Shown: positions 24,445 through 32,530 of the stretch, piece by piece | Layout: each line of letters begins with the position of its first letter | Numbering within the stretch: position 1 is the first letter of the stretch | Assembly: GCA_023247895.1 (NCBI GenBank) | Contig: JAHFFP010000002.1 | Location: 1-39,594, forward strand | Length of the DNA: 39,594 nucleotides | Direction: 5' to 3' | Origin: Candidatus Omnitrophota bacterium | Lineage (GTDB): Bacteria; Omnitrophota; Gorgyraeia; Gygaellales; UBA12090 | The notes under the pieces: generated by a model | The model's input: only the letters and a program-made list of their open reading frames with translations | What the model was told of the DNA's origin: nothing | Databases searched by the model: none | Position numbers and translations under genes: made by a program

Positions 24445-25721
24445 TATACCTCAATGATAATATTATCTATCAGCCTCGTTCTCCCAATCCAGACTGCCAA
24501 GGCAATCAAGGTTTTTTGTCTAAAAACCTCTCTATCCTCTAAGGTGCGGGCGTCGGCTACCGAAATATACTCAATCTTTGCCGTTTTCTTCTTAAGAATC
24601 GCTGTTTTGATTGCGGTTTTTATGATTCGCGCATCATGCTGGCCTTGCCTTACCATCTCCCTTGCCTTTTGCAAAGATTGATAAAGCACAACAGCATCAG
24701 CCCTTTCCTGAGTAGTAAGATAGGCATTACGCGAGCTCATTGCCAGGCCGTCACATTCCCTGACAATAGGCATAGTTTTAATGGTAATCGGCATATTCAA
24801 ATCCTCTACCATTTTCCTGATTACCAGCGCCTGTTGATAATCTTTTTGCCCAAAATAGGCAATATGTGGCTGGATGATGTTAAACAACTTCGTTACCACT
24901 GTTGCCACGCCTTTAAAATGCCCGGGCCTTGATGCGCCGCAAAGGTAATCAGTGATTTTTTCCACGTTAACATAGGTTAAATAATCAGGCGGATACATAT
25001 CCTTGGCATTAGGATAAAATACACAACTTGCGCCTGCTGATTTTGCTAAGATGCTGTCTTGCTCCAAATCTCTGGGGTATTTCTTGTAATCTTCTTGAGG
25101 GCCAAACTGGATAGGGTTGACAAAAATACTGACCACACAGGTATCGCAATCTTTTTTTGCCTGCCGGATCAAAGAAAGATGGCCTTCATGCAAGAAACCC
25201 ATGGTCGGAACAAAACCAATGGTCATGTTCTGCGCTTTTTCTTTTGCAATAAAGCCACGCATCCCTGATAAAGTAGAAATAATCTTGGTTTCTTTGGCTA
25301 AAGACCTGATAGTTTCCGGGGCAATTTCTTTTAACGGCTTCAGCACAAATGCTCTTTGCCTTAAACGCGGATGAGGGATTTTTAGAGAGGGGAGGCTTAT
25401 TTTCTGGTTATTATAAAAGAGGATATCCAAATCTATCGAGCGGGAAGAATTTCTTTTCCCAGGCCTTATCCTGCCTAATTGCTTTTCGATAGATTGCAGC
25501 TGCCTTAAAAGTTCTCTTGGGCTAAAGGCAGTCTTTATTTTAGCTGCCGCATTCAGGAAACGCCCGGCATTACCAGGGCAGCCTTGAGGCTGTGTTTCAT
25601 AAAAAGCTGATGCTTTTTCAACTTCTGTATTCAGACAACCATGTAAAAGAGTTAAGGCTTTTTTGATATTATTTTCCCTATCGCCGAGGTTTGAACCTAT
25701 GCCGATATAACAGGTAACCAT
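24444..25721 (-). CDS. FolK-PanC fusion: HPPK plus pantothenate synthetase
   Basis: 425 residues from ATG 25721, one base after the dapL stop; an in-frame ATG at 25757 is less likely because HPPK proteins start right at xxCYIGIGSNLG. Residues 1-150 are HPPK: YIGIGSNLGDRENNIKKAL, ETQPQGCPGNAGRFLNAAAK, RSIDLDILFYNN and IPHPRLRQRAFVLKPL. Residues 160-425 are pantothenate synthetase: IGFVPTMGFLHEGHLSLIRQ, VSIFVNPIQFGPQEDYKKYP, RPGHFKGVATVVTKLFNIIQ, YFGQKDYQQALVIRKMV and MSSRNAYLT. The first makes the pterin pyrophosphate for folate; the second joins pantoate to beta-alanine for CoA. Both domains look complete, so the fusion is probably bifunctional. Confidence 0.93.
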   Translation of the reverse strand: MVTCYIGIGSNLGDRENNIKKALTLLHGCLNTEVEKASAFYETQPQGCPGNAGRFLNAAAKIKTAFSPRELLRQLQSIEKQLGRIRPGKRNSSRSIDLDILFYNNQKISLPSLKIPHPRLRQRAFVLKPLKEIAPETIRSLAKETKIISTLSGMRGFIAKEKAQNMTIGFVPTMGFLHEGHLSLIRQAKKDCDTCVVSIFVNPIQFGPQEDYKKYPRDLEQDSILAKSAGASCVFYPNAKDMYPPDYLTYVNVEKITDYLCGASRPGHFKGVATVVTKLFNIIQPHIAYFGQKDYQQALVIRKMVEDLNMPITIKTMPIVRECDGLAMSSRNAYLTTQERADAVVLYQSLQKAREMVRQGQHDARIIKTAIKTAILKKKTAKIEYISVADARTLEDREVFRQKTLIALAVWIGRTRLIDNIIIEV

Positions 25722-25722
25722 T

Positions 25723-26889
25723 TTATAAGCGTTCTTTAATCCGTCGAAGCGCCTCATGAATGCGTTCTTTAGGGACAGTCAAAGCAAAACGAATATACCC
25801 TTCGCCTGAACTACCAAAACCTACTCCGGGAGTAGCCACAATATCGCATTTCTCAAGTAATAATGAGGAAAAGCTGCGAGAATCATATTTCTTAGGGACA
25901 TTCACCCAAACATAAAAAGTTGCCTTAGGAACAACGAAATCCGCGTTAATAGAGGCACGCAACCCTTGGCAAAGCGCATTTCTTCTTTCCTGATACATTG
26001 CACACATCTTTTGGATATGATCTTGCGGCCCGGTAAGCGCTTCGATACCCGCAATTTGGATAGCGCTAAAAATCCCAGAATCTATATTTGACTTTACCTT
26101 GGCAATACCGCTAATAATATCAGCATTACCGCATACCCAGCCAATCCGCCAGCCGGTCATATTATAGGCCTTGGATAAAGAATGAAATTCAACCCCAACC
26201 TCTTTTGCTCCTTCAACTTCCAAGAAACTCATCGGCTTATATCCGTCAAAGGACATTTCAGAATACGCGGCATCATGGGCAATAATGATATTATGTTTTG
26301 AGGCAAAATCTACTGCCTTTTGATAAAAAGACTCATCCGCGGTTGCGCCTGTAGGATTATTGGGATAATTTAAGAACATAAGCCTTGCTTTCTTTCTTAC
26401 CGGTAGCGGGATTTTGTTTAATTCAGGCAAGAAATCATTCTCTTCAAGCAAAGGCATATCATAGATCATACCGTCAGCAAGAATAGTTGAGCCGCGATAC
26501 GGCGGATATGAAGGATTAGGGGCTAACACATAATCGCCGGAGTTTACAAAAGCCAGAGGCATATGGGCAATGCCTTCTTTTGATCCAATCAAGGGAAGAA
26601 TTTCCGTCTCTGGATTTAAGTCAACATTAAAACGCTTTCTATACCAATCAGCAATTGCCTGGCGTAACGCAGGCATCCCCTGGTCCAAGGCATACTTATG
26701 ATTTTTAGGATCTTTTGCTGCCTCATGCAATTTTTCAATGATATGACGTGGAGTAGGGAGATCCGGATCACCTACTCCCAAATCAATTAAGTCTCTTCCT
26801 TCTTGCCGCGCCTTTCTTTTGGCTTTATCAATTTCAACGAATAAATACGGCGGCAAGTTCTCTAATCTCCTGGAAAATCTCACTTTCAT
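25723..26889 (-). CDS. dapL: LL-diaminopimelate aminotransferase
   Basis: 388 residues, class I/II PLP aminotransferase fold. Key motifs are LIDLGVGDPDLPTPRHIIEK, PLIGSKEGIAHMPLAFVNSG, LAPNPSYPPYRGSTILADG, LNYPNNPTGA, HDAAYSEMSFDGYKP and the Schiff-base lysine segment HSLSKAYNMTGWRIGWVCGN. The length and motifs place it with DapL, which converts tetrahydrodipicolinate directly to LL-DAP. This matches the absence of dapD, dapC and dapE and the presence of dapA, dapB, dapF and lysA beside it. AAAGGA lies 7 nt upstream of the ATG. A related general aspartate aminotransferase cannot be fully excluded, but the context is decisive. Confidence 0.93.
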   Translation of the reverse strand: MKVRFSRRLENLPPYLFVEIDKAKRKARQEGRDLIDLGVGDPDLPTPRHIIEKLHEAAKDPKNHKYALDQGMPALRQAIADWYRKRFNVDLNPETEILPLIGSKEGIAHMPLAFVNSGDYVLAPNPSYPPYRGSTILADGMIYDMPLLEENDFLPELNKIPLPVRKKARLMFLNYPNNPTGATADESFYQKAVDFASKHNIIIAHDAAYSEMSFDGYKPMSFLEVEGAKEVGVEFHSLSKAYNMTGWRIGWVCGNADIISGIAKVKSNIDSGIFSAIQIAGIEALTGPQDHIQKMCAMYQERRNALCQGLRASINADFVVPKATFYVWVNVPKKYDSRSFSSLLLEKCDIVATPGVGFGSSGEGYIRFALTVPKERIHEALRRIKERL

Positions 26890-27002
26890 CTGTTAATCCT
26901 TTTTAAAATACCCTCAAAATCTTTTACAATATCTTTCTTGTTTTCAAAAGTTGCACATTGTTGAAGATTCCGCTTCAGATACACTACATCTATGTATAGA
27001 GT

Positions 27003-27719
27003 TTAAGGGCGAAGGAGAACATCCTGCATAGAATATAGCCCTGCGCCTTTTTTCACCACCCATTTTGCCGCTTTGAGCGCGCCTATGGCAAAGACATCGC
27101 GTGAATGAGCCTGATGCTTTATCTCAATACGCTCACCTCCTCCCACATAAAAAACAGTATGGTCTCCGACGATATCTCCCGCGCGGATGGCATGAATGGT
27201 AATGTTTCTGCCTGTGGCATTGGCAATTACCTGTCCAAGCCGCTGCGCCGTTCCCGAAGGGGCATCTTTCTTGGCTTTATGGTGGGCTTCTACAATTTCA
27301 ATATCATACGCAGGGCCTAATCTTTTAGCAATATCCCCTGCCACGTCAAAAAGAAGATTTACGCCAATAGACATATTGGGTGAAAAAACTATCGGAATAG
27401 TTTTCGCTGCTTCCTTGATTTTACTGATTTCCTCATCCTTAAACCCTGTGGTAGCTAACACTAAGGGTTTTTTATATTGCAACATATAGCCTAAATTTTC
27501 CATACTCGCTTCAGGAAGAGTAAAATCTATTACTACGTCAACCAAGAATATGCCGTCTGGATTGGTAGAAATCTTAACCTTATCAATATTTTTGCCGCTT
27601 AAAGTGCTCCCCTTTTTCTCTAAGGCAAGGGTTACCTCAAATTCCTTGTCTTTAAGGGCAAGTTCAATGATGCGCCTGCCCATCCTGCCGCCAGCACCTA
27701 AGACACCGAGTTTTATCAT
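27003..27719 (-). CDS. dapB: 4-hydroxy-tetrahydrodipicolinate reductase
   Basis: 238 residues. The nucleotide-binding start is KLGVLGAGGRMGRRIIELAL. VVIDFTLPEASMENLGYMLQ and LATTGFKDEEI follow. The catalytic region is SIGVNLLFD plus EIVEAHHKAKKDAPSGTAQR, and the protein ends in GVYS-like GAGLYSMQDVLLRP. It reduces HTPA to tetrahydrodipicolinate. AGGAG lies about 6 nt before the ATG at 27719. The next gene upstream, dapA, is 110 nt away across a degenerate repeat tract. The next gene downstream is dapL. Confidence 0.95.
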   Translation of the reverse strand: MIKLGVLGAGGRMGRRIIELALKDKEFEVTLALEKKGSTLSGKNIDKVKISTNPDGIFLVDVVIDFTLPEASMENLGYMLQYKKPLVLATTGFKDEEISKIKEAAKTIPIVFSPNMSIGVNLLFDVAGDIAKRLGPAYDIEIVEAHHKAKKDAPSGTAQRLGQVIANATGRNITIHAIRAGDIVGDHTVFYVGGGERIEIKHQAHSRDVFAIGALKAAKWVVKKGAGLYSMQDVLLRP

Positions 27720-27749
27720 TATCGCTCCTGATAAAAATCAATTACTTAT

Positions 27750-27826
27750 TGGTCTATAGTCTATAGCCGATAGCCTGTGTTTTTTCTTTTATTGATTATT
27801 GACCCTTGGCTATTGACCCTTAGTTA
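27750..27826. repeat. Degenerate CTATAG/ATTGAC tandem repeats between dapA and dapB
   Basis: Two tracts: CTATAGTCTATAGCCGATAG at the left and ATTGATTATTGACCCTTGGC-TATTGACCCTTAG at the right. The unit is about 7 nt and imperfect. The second tract closely resembles 32441-32473 between argH and argG. No ORF or riboswitch was seen in this gap. Confidence 0.6.
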
Positions 27827-27829
27827 TAC

Positions 27830-28705
27830 TTATAATAATCCGTACTCCTTTAACGCCTTCTTCAGCTTCTCCGCATTATCTGCTGCCATCTCGCACATGG
27901 GAAGACGTAAAGATGGTTCACACAACTTAAGTAACCCCATTGCGGTCTTTACTGGTATAGGATTAGTCTCAATAAACATTGCCTTAATTAGGGGCAATAG
28001 CTTATAATGCAGGCTTTGAGCCTTTTTTAAATCTCCCTTTTCAAATGCCTCAATCATATTCGCGACATCTCTAGGCACAATATTAGCAACTACTGAAATT
28101 ACCCCTGTCCCGCCTATTGCTAAAACAGGCAAGGTAAGTGAGTCATCTCCAGAAATAAGGGCAAACTCAGGAGGACAAATTGCTTTTATCCGAGACATCT
28201 GCTCTAACGAGCCAGATGCCTCCTTGACCCCTACGATATTTTTGCAGTCACTTGCTAATTTCGCTATTGTTTCAGGCTCAATATTAACTCCCGTGCGCGA
28301 GGCAATATTATAAAGAATCACCGGTATCTCCGCGCACTCACTTACCGCCTTAAAATGCAGGTATAAGCCACGTTGAGTGGGCCGGTTATAATAAGGCGCG
28401 ACATGCAAGGAGGCATCGGCTCCGGACTTCGCAGCCTGTTTGGTTAACATAACCGCTTCTTCAGTTGAGTTTGAACCGGTTCCGGCAATCACCGGAATTC
28501 TTTTTTCAGCTGCTTCTATCACCACCTCGATTACCCGCTCATGCTCAGCCCAAGATAAGGTTGCCGACTCACCCGTTGTCCCGCAAGGTACAATTGCCGA
28601 AGTCTTGTTTTTGATATGGAACTCAACTAAGCTCCTTAACCTCTTTTCATCCACTTTACCATTTAGAAACGGCGTAACAATTGCCACCATTGAGCCTTTA
28701 AACAT
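27830..28705 (-). CDS. dapA: 4-hydroxy-tetrahydrodipicolinate synthase
   Basis: 291 residues, normal length for this TIM-barrel enzyme. GSMVAIVTPFLNGKVDEKRL and IVPCGTTGESATLSW carry the Thr-Thr pair (43-44). APYYNRPTQRGLYLHFKAV, Tyr132 in LYNIASRTG and Schiff-base Lys161 in IVGVKEASGS complete the active site. YNIASRTG replaces the usual YNVPxRTG, a mild variation. It condenses pyruvate with aspartate semialdehyde. Its ATG overlaps the dapF 3' end by 8 bp, so the two are co-translated. Confidence 0.96.
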   Translation of the reverse strand: MFKGSMVAIVTPFLNGKVDEKRLRSLVEFHIKNKTSAIVPCGTTGESATLSWAEHERVIEVVIEAAEKRIPVIAGTGSNSTEEAVMLTKQAAKSGADASLHVAPYYNRPTQRGLYLHFKAVSECAEIPVILYNIASRTGVNIEPETIAKLASDCKNIVGVKEASGSLEQMSRIKAICPPEFALISGDDSLTLPVLAIGGTGVISVVANIVPRDVANMIEAFEKGDLKKAQSLHYKLLPLIKAMFIETNPIPVKTAMGLLKLCEPSLRLPMCEMAADNAEKLKKALKEYGLL

Positions 28706-29573
28706 AGTACTCTCCCCCGTAGACTATTCTTGCCTTTCCCTCAAGCCATACATTACTTACTTCATTATTTTCTCTCTTAAAATAAACTTTTAGGGTTTCT
28801 CCCCCCCTGGTTATCACATTTATTTTCTGCCGTGGACTGTGGACTTGCGCCGTAGGCGCATCCCTGCCCGTCCGGCAGGCGGGCGCCTGCGCAGGAGTTG
28901 ACTGCTGACTATACGCTATGGCCGAAGCTGCCGCTCCTGTGCCGCAGGCAAGGGTTTCATCCTCAACCCCGCGCTCATAGGTACGCACCTTAATAGTATC
29001 ATTACTAATGATTTCAACAAAATCCACATTTGTTCCCGCAGGGGCAAAACCTTCGTAGTAGCGGATTTCCCTTCCTATGGATGAAACATCAATCTCTTCA
29101 ATTCCTTCCACAAAAATAACCGCATGAGGAACACCGGTATTTATAGAATGTATCTTCATTTCTCGATCGTTTATCTTTATCGGCACTCCCGCTTGATAAT
29201 CTCTTGGCTCAGTCAACTTAATCCGCACATTATTGCCTGCAACCCTTCCCTCAATTATCCCCGCCCCAGTCTCTAAACTTATCTTTGAGCGTCGAGCGTT
29301 GACCGTCGAGCGTCGGCTATAATACAACGCCAGACACCTTGCCCCATTGCCGCACATCTGGGCCTCAGAGCCATCGGCATTAAAAATACGCATCCTTATA
29401 TCGGCAATCTTAGATTTCTCTAGGAAAAGCAACCCATCCGCCCCGGCTCCGAATTTGCGGTCACATATCCTTTTAGCGAAATTCGGTAAACGGCAAGCGG
29501 TAAACGGTACACGGTTTATAATTATAAAGTCATTTCCAGAAGCTACTACTTTTGTAAATTCTATCTTTCTCAT
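28698..29573 (-). CDS. dapF: Diaminopimelate epimerase with three repeat-derived loop inserts
   Basis: 291 residues from ATG 29573, which has GGAAGGG 8 nt upstream; ATG 29591 would add six residues. Catalytic cysteines are C74 (NADGSEAQMCGNGARC) and C210 (DETLACGTGAAASA), the normal DapF pair. EFTKVVASGNDF, FGAGADGLLFL and INTGVPHAVIFVE are also standard. Three segments look foreign and map onto low-complexity DNA. They are residues 20-31 (RVPFTACRLPN), 84-97 (YYSRRSTVNARR) and 221-249 (QQSTPAQAPACRTGRDAPTA). All fall at probable surface loops, so the enzyme should still work. It interconverts LL- and meso-DAP. Confidence 0.93.
   Translation of the reverse strand: MRKIEFTKVVASGNDFIIINRVPFTACRLPNFAKRICDRKFGAGADGLLFLEKSKIADIRMRIFNADGSEAQMCGNGARCLALYYSRRSTVNARRSKISLETGAGIIEGRVAGNNVRIKLTEPRDYQAGVPIKINDREMKIHSINTGVPHAVIFVEGIEEIDVSSIGREIRYYEGFAPAGTNVDFVEIISNDTIKVRTYERGVEDETLACGTGAAASAIAYSQQSTPAQAPACRTGRDAPTAQVHSPRQKINVITRGGETLKVYFKRENNEVSNVWLEGKARIVYGGEYYV
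28830..28920. repeat. Composite repeat/palindrome element inside dapF (third insert)
   Basis: Layout along the plus strand: GTGGACTGTGGACT tandem, small hairpin TGCGCC-GTA-GGCGCA, then a 22-nt near-perfect GC palindrome at 28862-28883 related to CCTGCCTGCCGGCAGGCAGG, then GCGCCTGCGC, then degenerate GTTGACTGCTGACTATACGC. In frame with dapF throughout, adding about 29 residues. Confidence 0.8.
29286..29322. repeat. Degenerate GAGCGTC/GACCGTC repeat inside dapF (second insert)
   Basis: About five units, GAGCGTCGAGCGTTGACCGT and so on, in frame with dapF where they encode the Arg/Ser-rich SRRSTVNARRS. DapF homologues normally go straight from the CGNG(I/A)RC helix to the next strand here. Confidence 0.7.
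29484..29520. repeat. Degenerate CGGTAAACGGCAAG repeat inside dapF (first insert)
   Basis: CGGTAAA-CGGCAAG-CGGTAAA-CGGTACA-CGGTTTA: five clear 7-nt units, CGGYWMR-like. In frame with dapF, encoding NRVPFTACRLPN. The same heptamer style builds the arms of the hairpin at 33723-33786. Confidence 0.75.
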
Positions 29574-29591
29574 CTTATTACCCTTCCACAC

Positions 29592-29771
29592 CTGTGCGGT
29601 GTGGAAATAACACCCCAGTGCTTGCGTTAACTTAATCCCTCATAGTCGCGGAAGTTAACTCCGCACTTCCCTGCAGGCGCGAGGGGGGGGGCAATCTCCC
29701 CCGCACCCCCTTACTGCACTATCTAACCTAATAAAACTTAATGTAACAGTGCACTAGGGGAGTAAAAAAGG
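29592..29771. other. Structured 180-nt gap between lysA and dapF with a G9 tract
   Basis: No gene was seen. On the plus strand it holds AGTGC-ttgc-GTTAACTT and the matching AAGTTAAC-tcc-GCACT around 29619-29668, a run of nine G at 29683-29691 facing C-runs at 29697-29712, and TGCACT/AGTGCA near 29715-29754. Several overlapping hairpins are possible. No lysine-riboswitch core was recognised. Confidence 0.5.
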
Positions 29772-31058
29772 TTATTTTAAAAACTCAAGGATTACGTCCT
29801 TACGCACCAAATCCACATAGCTATCGCGCTTACGCACAGTATAAAATTTATTCCCTTTAACCATAATCTCCATAGGCCTGAGACGGCAATTATAGTTTGA
29901 AGCCATAGAAAACCCGTATGCGCCAGCGCTCATTATCGCCAAGAACTCGCCTTCAATTACTTTAGGCAAAATCCTGTCTTTAGCGAAAAAGTCTCCGGAT
30001 TCGCATATTGGGCCGACAACGTCGTATTGCGCATTGCCTGCCTTGCCGGCAGGCAGGCGTTTTGCGTTTTGCGTTTTATACTCTAAAGGTAAAATTTCAT
30101 GATAAGCGCCATATAAGGATGGGCGAATCAAATCATTCATCCCGGCATCCACAATAACGAAATTCTTTAATGGGGTTTTCTTTACATAAAGTATCTTGGC
30201 AACTAATATACCGGCATTGCCCACAATAAACCTTCCGGGCTCTAAAATAACCTTCAAACCTGTATTTTTAAGAATCGGTAAAACTTTTTTAGCGAACTCA
30301 TCCGCAGTCTGAGGTTTTTCTTCGCTATAAATAATTCCCAAACCTCCGCCGATGTTAAGATATTCAATCCTGATTGCTTCTTTCCTTAATCTTTCGATAA
30401 ACCCCACTATTCTTCTCAACGCAAGGACATACGGCTGTGAATCAATGATCTGAGAGCCGATATGCATATGCAGCCCGTTGAATTGTACATGGCTTAACTT
30501 ACCTCTATTTTGAAGGATTCCGTACGCCGTATCAAAATCAATGCCGAATTTATTGGTAAGCTTTCCGGTCGTAATATAGCTATGTGTCTTAGGCTCCACA
30601 TCAGGATTTATCCTGAGAGCAACTGAGGCAATAACCCCTAAGTCACACGCTACCTTATTTATCAACTCAAGCTCAGGGAGTGACTCAACATTAAAAAATA
30701 GTATTTGTTTGGCAATTGCCTGACGGATTTCCTCTTCGGTCTTTCCCACTGAGGCGTAGACTATTTTCTTTGGATCACAGCCTACAAGAAGCGCCTTATA
30801 CAATTCTCCCCCTGAGACAATATCTAATCCTGAACCTGCCTTTACCAGGGTACGGCAGATACTAAGATTCGAATTTGCTTTCATTGAGTAGCAGATAAGC
30901 GGCTTTATCGGGCTAAAAGCCTTTTGCAATTTGCGAAAATGCCCTAAAAGCGTATTATAGCTATAAAGGTAAAAAGGCGTCGCCACCTTCTTAGCGATAT
31001 TAGAAATATTTACCGCTTCACAATAAAGCTGTTTATTTTTATATTTAAAGTCATGCAT
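29772..31058 (-). CDS. lysA: Diaminopimelate decarboxylase
   Basis: 428 residues, fold-type III PLP enzyme. The PLP lysine is K60 in CYSMKANSNLSICRTL. GSGLDIVSGGEL, FNVESLPELELI, FGIDFDTAY, GLHMHIGSQI, LNIGGGLGI, ILEPGRFIVGNAG and the second-subunit Cys in GPICESGDFFAKDR are all present. It decarboxylates meso-DAP to lysine. It starts 1 nt after the argH stop, joining the arginine and lysine modules. Residues 325-342 (KTQNAKRLPAGKAGNAQ) look foreign to the family and correspond to a tandem repeat plus GC palindrome at 30036-30078. Length is slightly above typical for that reason. Confidence 0.95.
   Translation of the reverse strand: MHDFKYKNKQLYCEAVNISNIAKKVATPFYLYSYNTLLGHFRKLQKAFSPIKPLICYSMKANSNLSICRTLVKAGSGLDIVSGGELYKALLVGCDPKKIVYASVGKTEEEIRQAIAKQILFFNVESLPELELINKVACDLGVIASVALRINPDVEPKTHSYITTGKLTNKFGIDFDTAYGILQNRGKLSHVQFNGLHMHIGSQIIDSQPYVLALRRIVGFIERLRKEAIRIEYLNIGGGLGIIYSEEKPQTADEFAKKVLPILKNTGLKVILEPGRFIVGNAGILVAKILYVKKTPLKNFVIVDAGMNDLIRPSLYGAYHEILPLEYKTQNAKRLPAGKAGNAQYDVVGPICESGDFFAKDRILPKVIEGEFLAIMSAGAYGFSMASNYNCRLRPMEIMVKGNKFYTVRKRDSYVDLVRKDVILEFLK
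30036..30078. repeat. Composite GC palindrome plus TTTTGCG tandem inside lysA
   Basis: 30036-30058 is a 23-nt near-palindrome of the CCTGCCTGCCGGCAGGCAGG family, directly followed by GTTTTGCGTTTTGCGTTTTA. On the coding strand this reads ACGCAAA repeats then the palindrome, giving KRLPAGKAGN. This is the same LPAG-x-AG peptide seen in the MEMO-AMMECR1 protein. Confidence 0.8.
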
Positions 31059-31059
31059 T

Positions 31060-32427
31060 TTATCTGGGAATTATCCTTTTCAATGTCTTTTTAGATTTAA
31101 CTGAATATTCCGCATTCATTACTTTTTGTATTATGGTTTTATTAAGAGCGTGATGATACTGTTTTAATTCTTCATCCTTCATTTCTTTTATCTTCTTATT
31201 TTTATCAAAAACGTCTCTTACTAATTTTCCAACGATGGTATGCGCCTCCTTAAACGGTACCCCTTGATAAACTAAGAATTCGGCCAAATCCGTTGCGTAG
31301 AGGGTTTCATCTTCTAAAGCCTTTTCAATTACTTCGGTATTTAACTTTATTCCTTTAATAAACTTAGACAGTACCTTTAACTCCAACCCAACCACTTCCA
31401 CAGAAGAAAATAGCGGCTCTTTATCCAACTGCATATCACGATTATATGTTAACGGCAAACCTTTCATCGTAGTTAAAAGGGACATTAAATTCCCGTACAC
31501 TTTACCAGTGTTACCTCTTACTAACTCCAGGAAATCCGGGTTTTTCTTATGCGGCATCAGGCTGCTTCCGGTGCAAAACTCTTCGGGTAAATCTATAAAG
31601 TTAAATTCCTTTGTTGAATAAAGAATAAAATCTTCCGCCAACCTCGATAAGTGCATCTGAATAATGGATAGAATACTTAAAAACTCAATGACAAAATCCC
31701 TATCACTTACATTATCAAGCGGATTTTCTGTTGGTTTTATCTTATTAATCTTATTGCTGTCTTTTAGATAAGATAATTCCTTTATTGCTTTATTATAATT
31801 CTCTCTTGACAAGGAAGTGCCCGTCAAGGCTCCAGCTCCAACGTAAATAGACAGACTGTCAATAAATCTCACGAGCCTATCTAAGTCTCTTCGAAACATA
31901 GCACTAAAAGCATGGATATAATAAACAAACTCTACCACCTGAGCTCTTTGAGTATGCGTATACCCTATAAATTTCTGCCCAATAAAAGGAACCGCAATAA
32001 ACGACAGTAAACTTTTGTTAAAAACATTTAGAGATAGTGCGATATCTAAAGCTTTTTCTACGCAATAAAATCGCCCATCAAAAACTATTTGGTCATTTCT
32101 CGACCTTAGCGTGTGAAGTTTTAAAGCAAGCGCACCAACTTTTTCTTCAATCCTATTTTGTATATCAGTATGAATATCCTCAGAGTGAAAATTGGGTTTA
32201 AATTCACCCTTTTTTATTTCCTTTAGAATTTCTTTTAGGGAAGAAGATAATTTCTTCTCTTCGCCATTCTTCAAAATTCCGGCATTTTTCAATGCCGCTA
32301 TATGAAGCAAGGAATGTATAATATCATACTCAGCTAGCTTATAATCGTAGTGGATAGACTTCTGGAATTCAAAGAAATCCTTATCAATTTCCTTTTTGAA
32401 CCTCCCACCCCAAAGTTTTTTCGTCAT
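31060..32427 (-). CDS. argH: Argininosuccinate lyase
   Basis: 455 residues, normal length. WGGRFKKEIDKDFFEFQKSI, SEDIHTDIQNRIEEKVG, LHTLRSRNDQI and the fumarase-superfamily signature FCTGSSLMPHKKNPDFLELV are all present. IGYTHTQRAQVVEFVYYIHA is a slight variant of the usual PGYTHLQ-x-AQP, with T and R at that loop. It splits argininosuccinate into arginine and fumarate, the last step of the pathway. Separated from argG by 103 nt of repeat-rich DNA. lysA follows after 1 nt. Confidence 0.95.
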   Translation of the reverse strand: MTKKLWGGRFKKEIDKDFFEFQKSIHYDYKLAEYDIIHSLLHIAALKNAGILKNGEEKKLSSSLKEILKEIKKGEFKPNFHSEDIHTDIQNRIEEKVGALALKLHTLRSRNDQIVFDGRFYCVEKALDIALSLNVFNKSLLSFIAVPFIGQKFIGYTHTQRAQVVEFVYYIHAFSAMFRRDLDRLVRFIDSLSIYVGAGALTGTSLSRENYNKAIKELSYLKDSNKINKIKPTENPLDNVSDRDFVIEFLSILSIIQMHLSRLAEDFILYSTKEFNFIDLPEEFCTGSSLMPHKKNPDFLELVRGNTGKVYGNLMSLLTTMKGLPLTYNRDMQLDKEPLFSSVEVVGLELKVLSKFIKGIKLNTEVIEKALEDETLYATDLAEFLVYQGVPFKEAHTIVGKLVRDVFDKNKKIKEMKDEELKQYHHALNKTIIQKVMNAEYSVKSKKTLKRIIPR

Positions 32428-32440
32428 TTTTTCCTTCTTA

Positions 32441-32511
32441 CTATAGCCTATTGACTATTGACTATTGACTATTTTTTCCCCACCCCGCACTCTAAAATAC
32501 CAGGGGGGGGG
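32441..32511. repeat. TATTGAC tandem repeats and G9 tract between argH and argG
   Basis: 32441-32473 is CTATAGCCTATTGACTATTG then two further ATTGACT units. A C-rich stretch and nine G at 32503-32511 follow, then GTCCCGCCCC. The unit matches the array between dapA and dapB. The G9 tract duplicates the one at 29683. Confidence 0.65.
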
Positions 32512-32530
32512 TCCCGCCCCAGAATTAGAA

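Noticed and set aside
27750-27826. CRISPR array
   Set aside because: Units are 6-8 nt and imperfect, without regular spacers; no cas gene is in the window.
29592-29771. Lysine riboswitch upstream of dapF
   Set aside because: Several hairpins can form, but the conserved lysine-riboswitch core and five-helix junction were not recognisable, and the region is too short.
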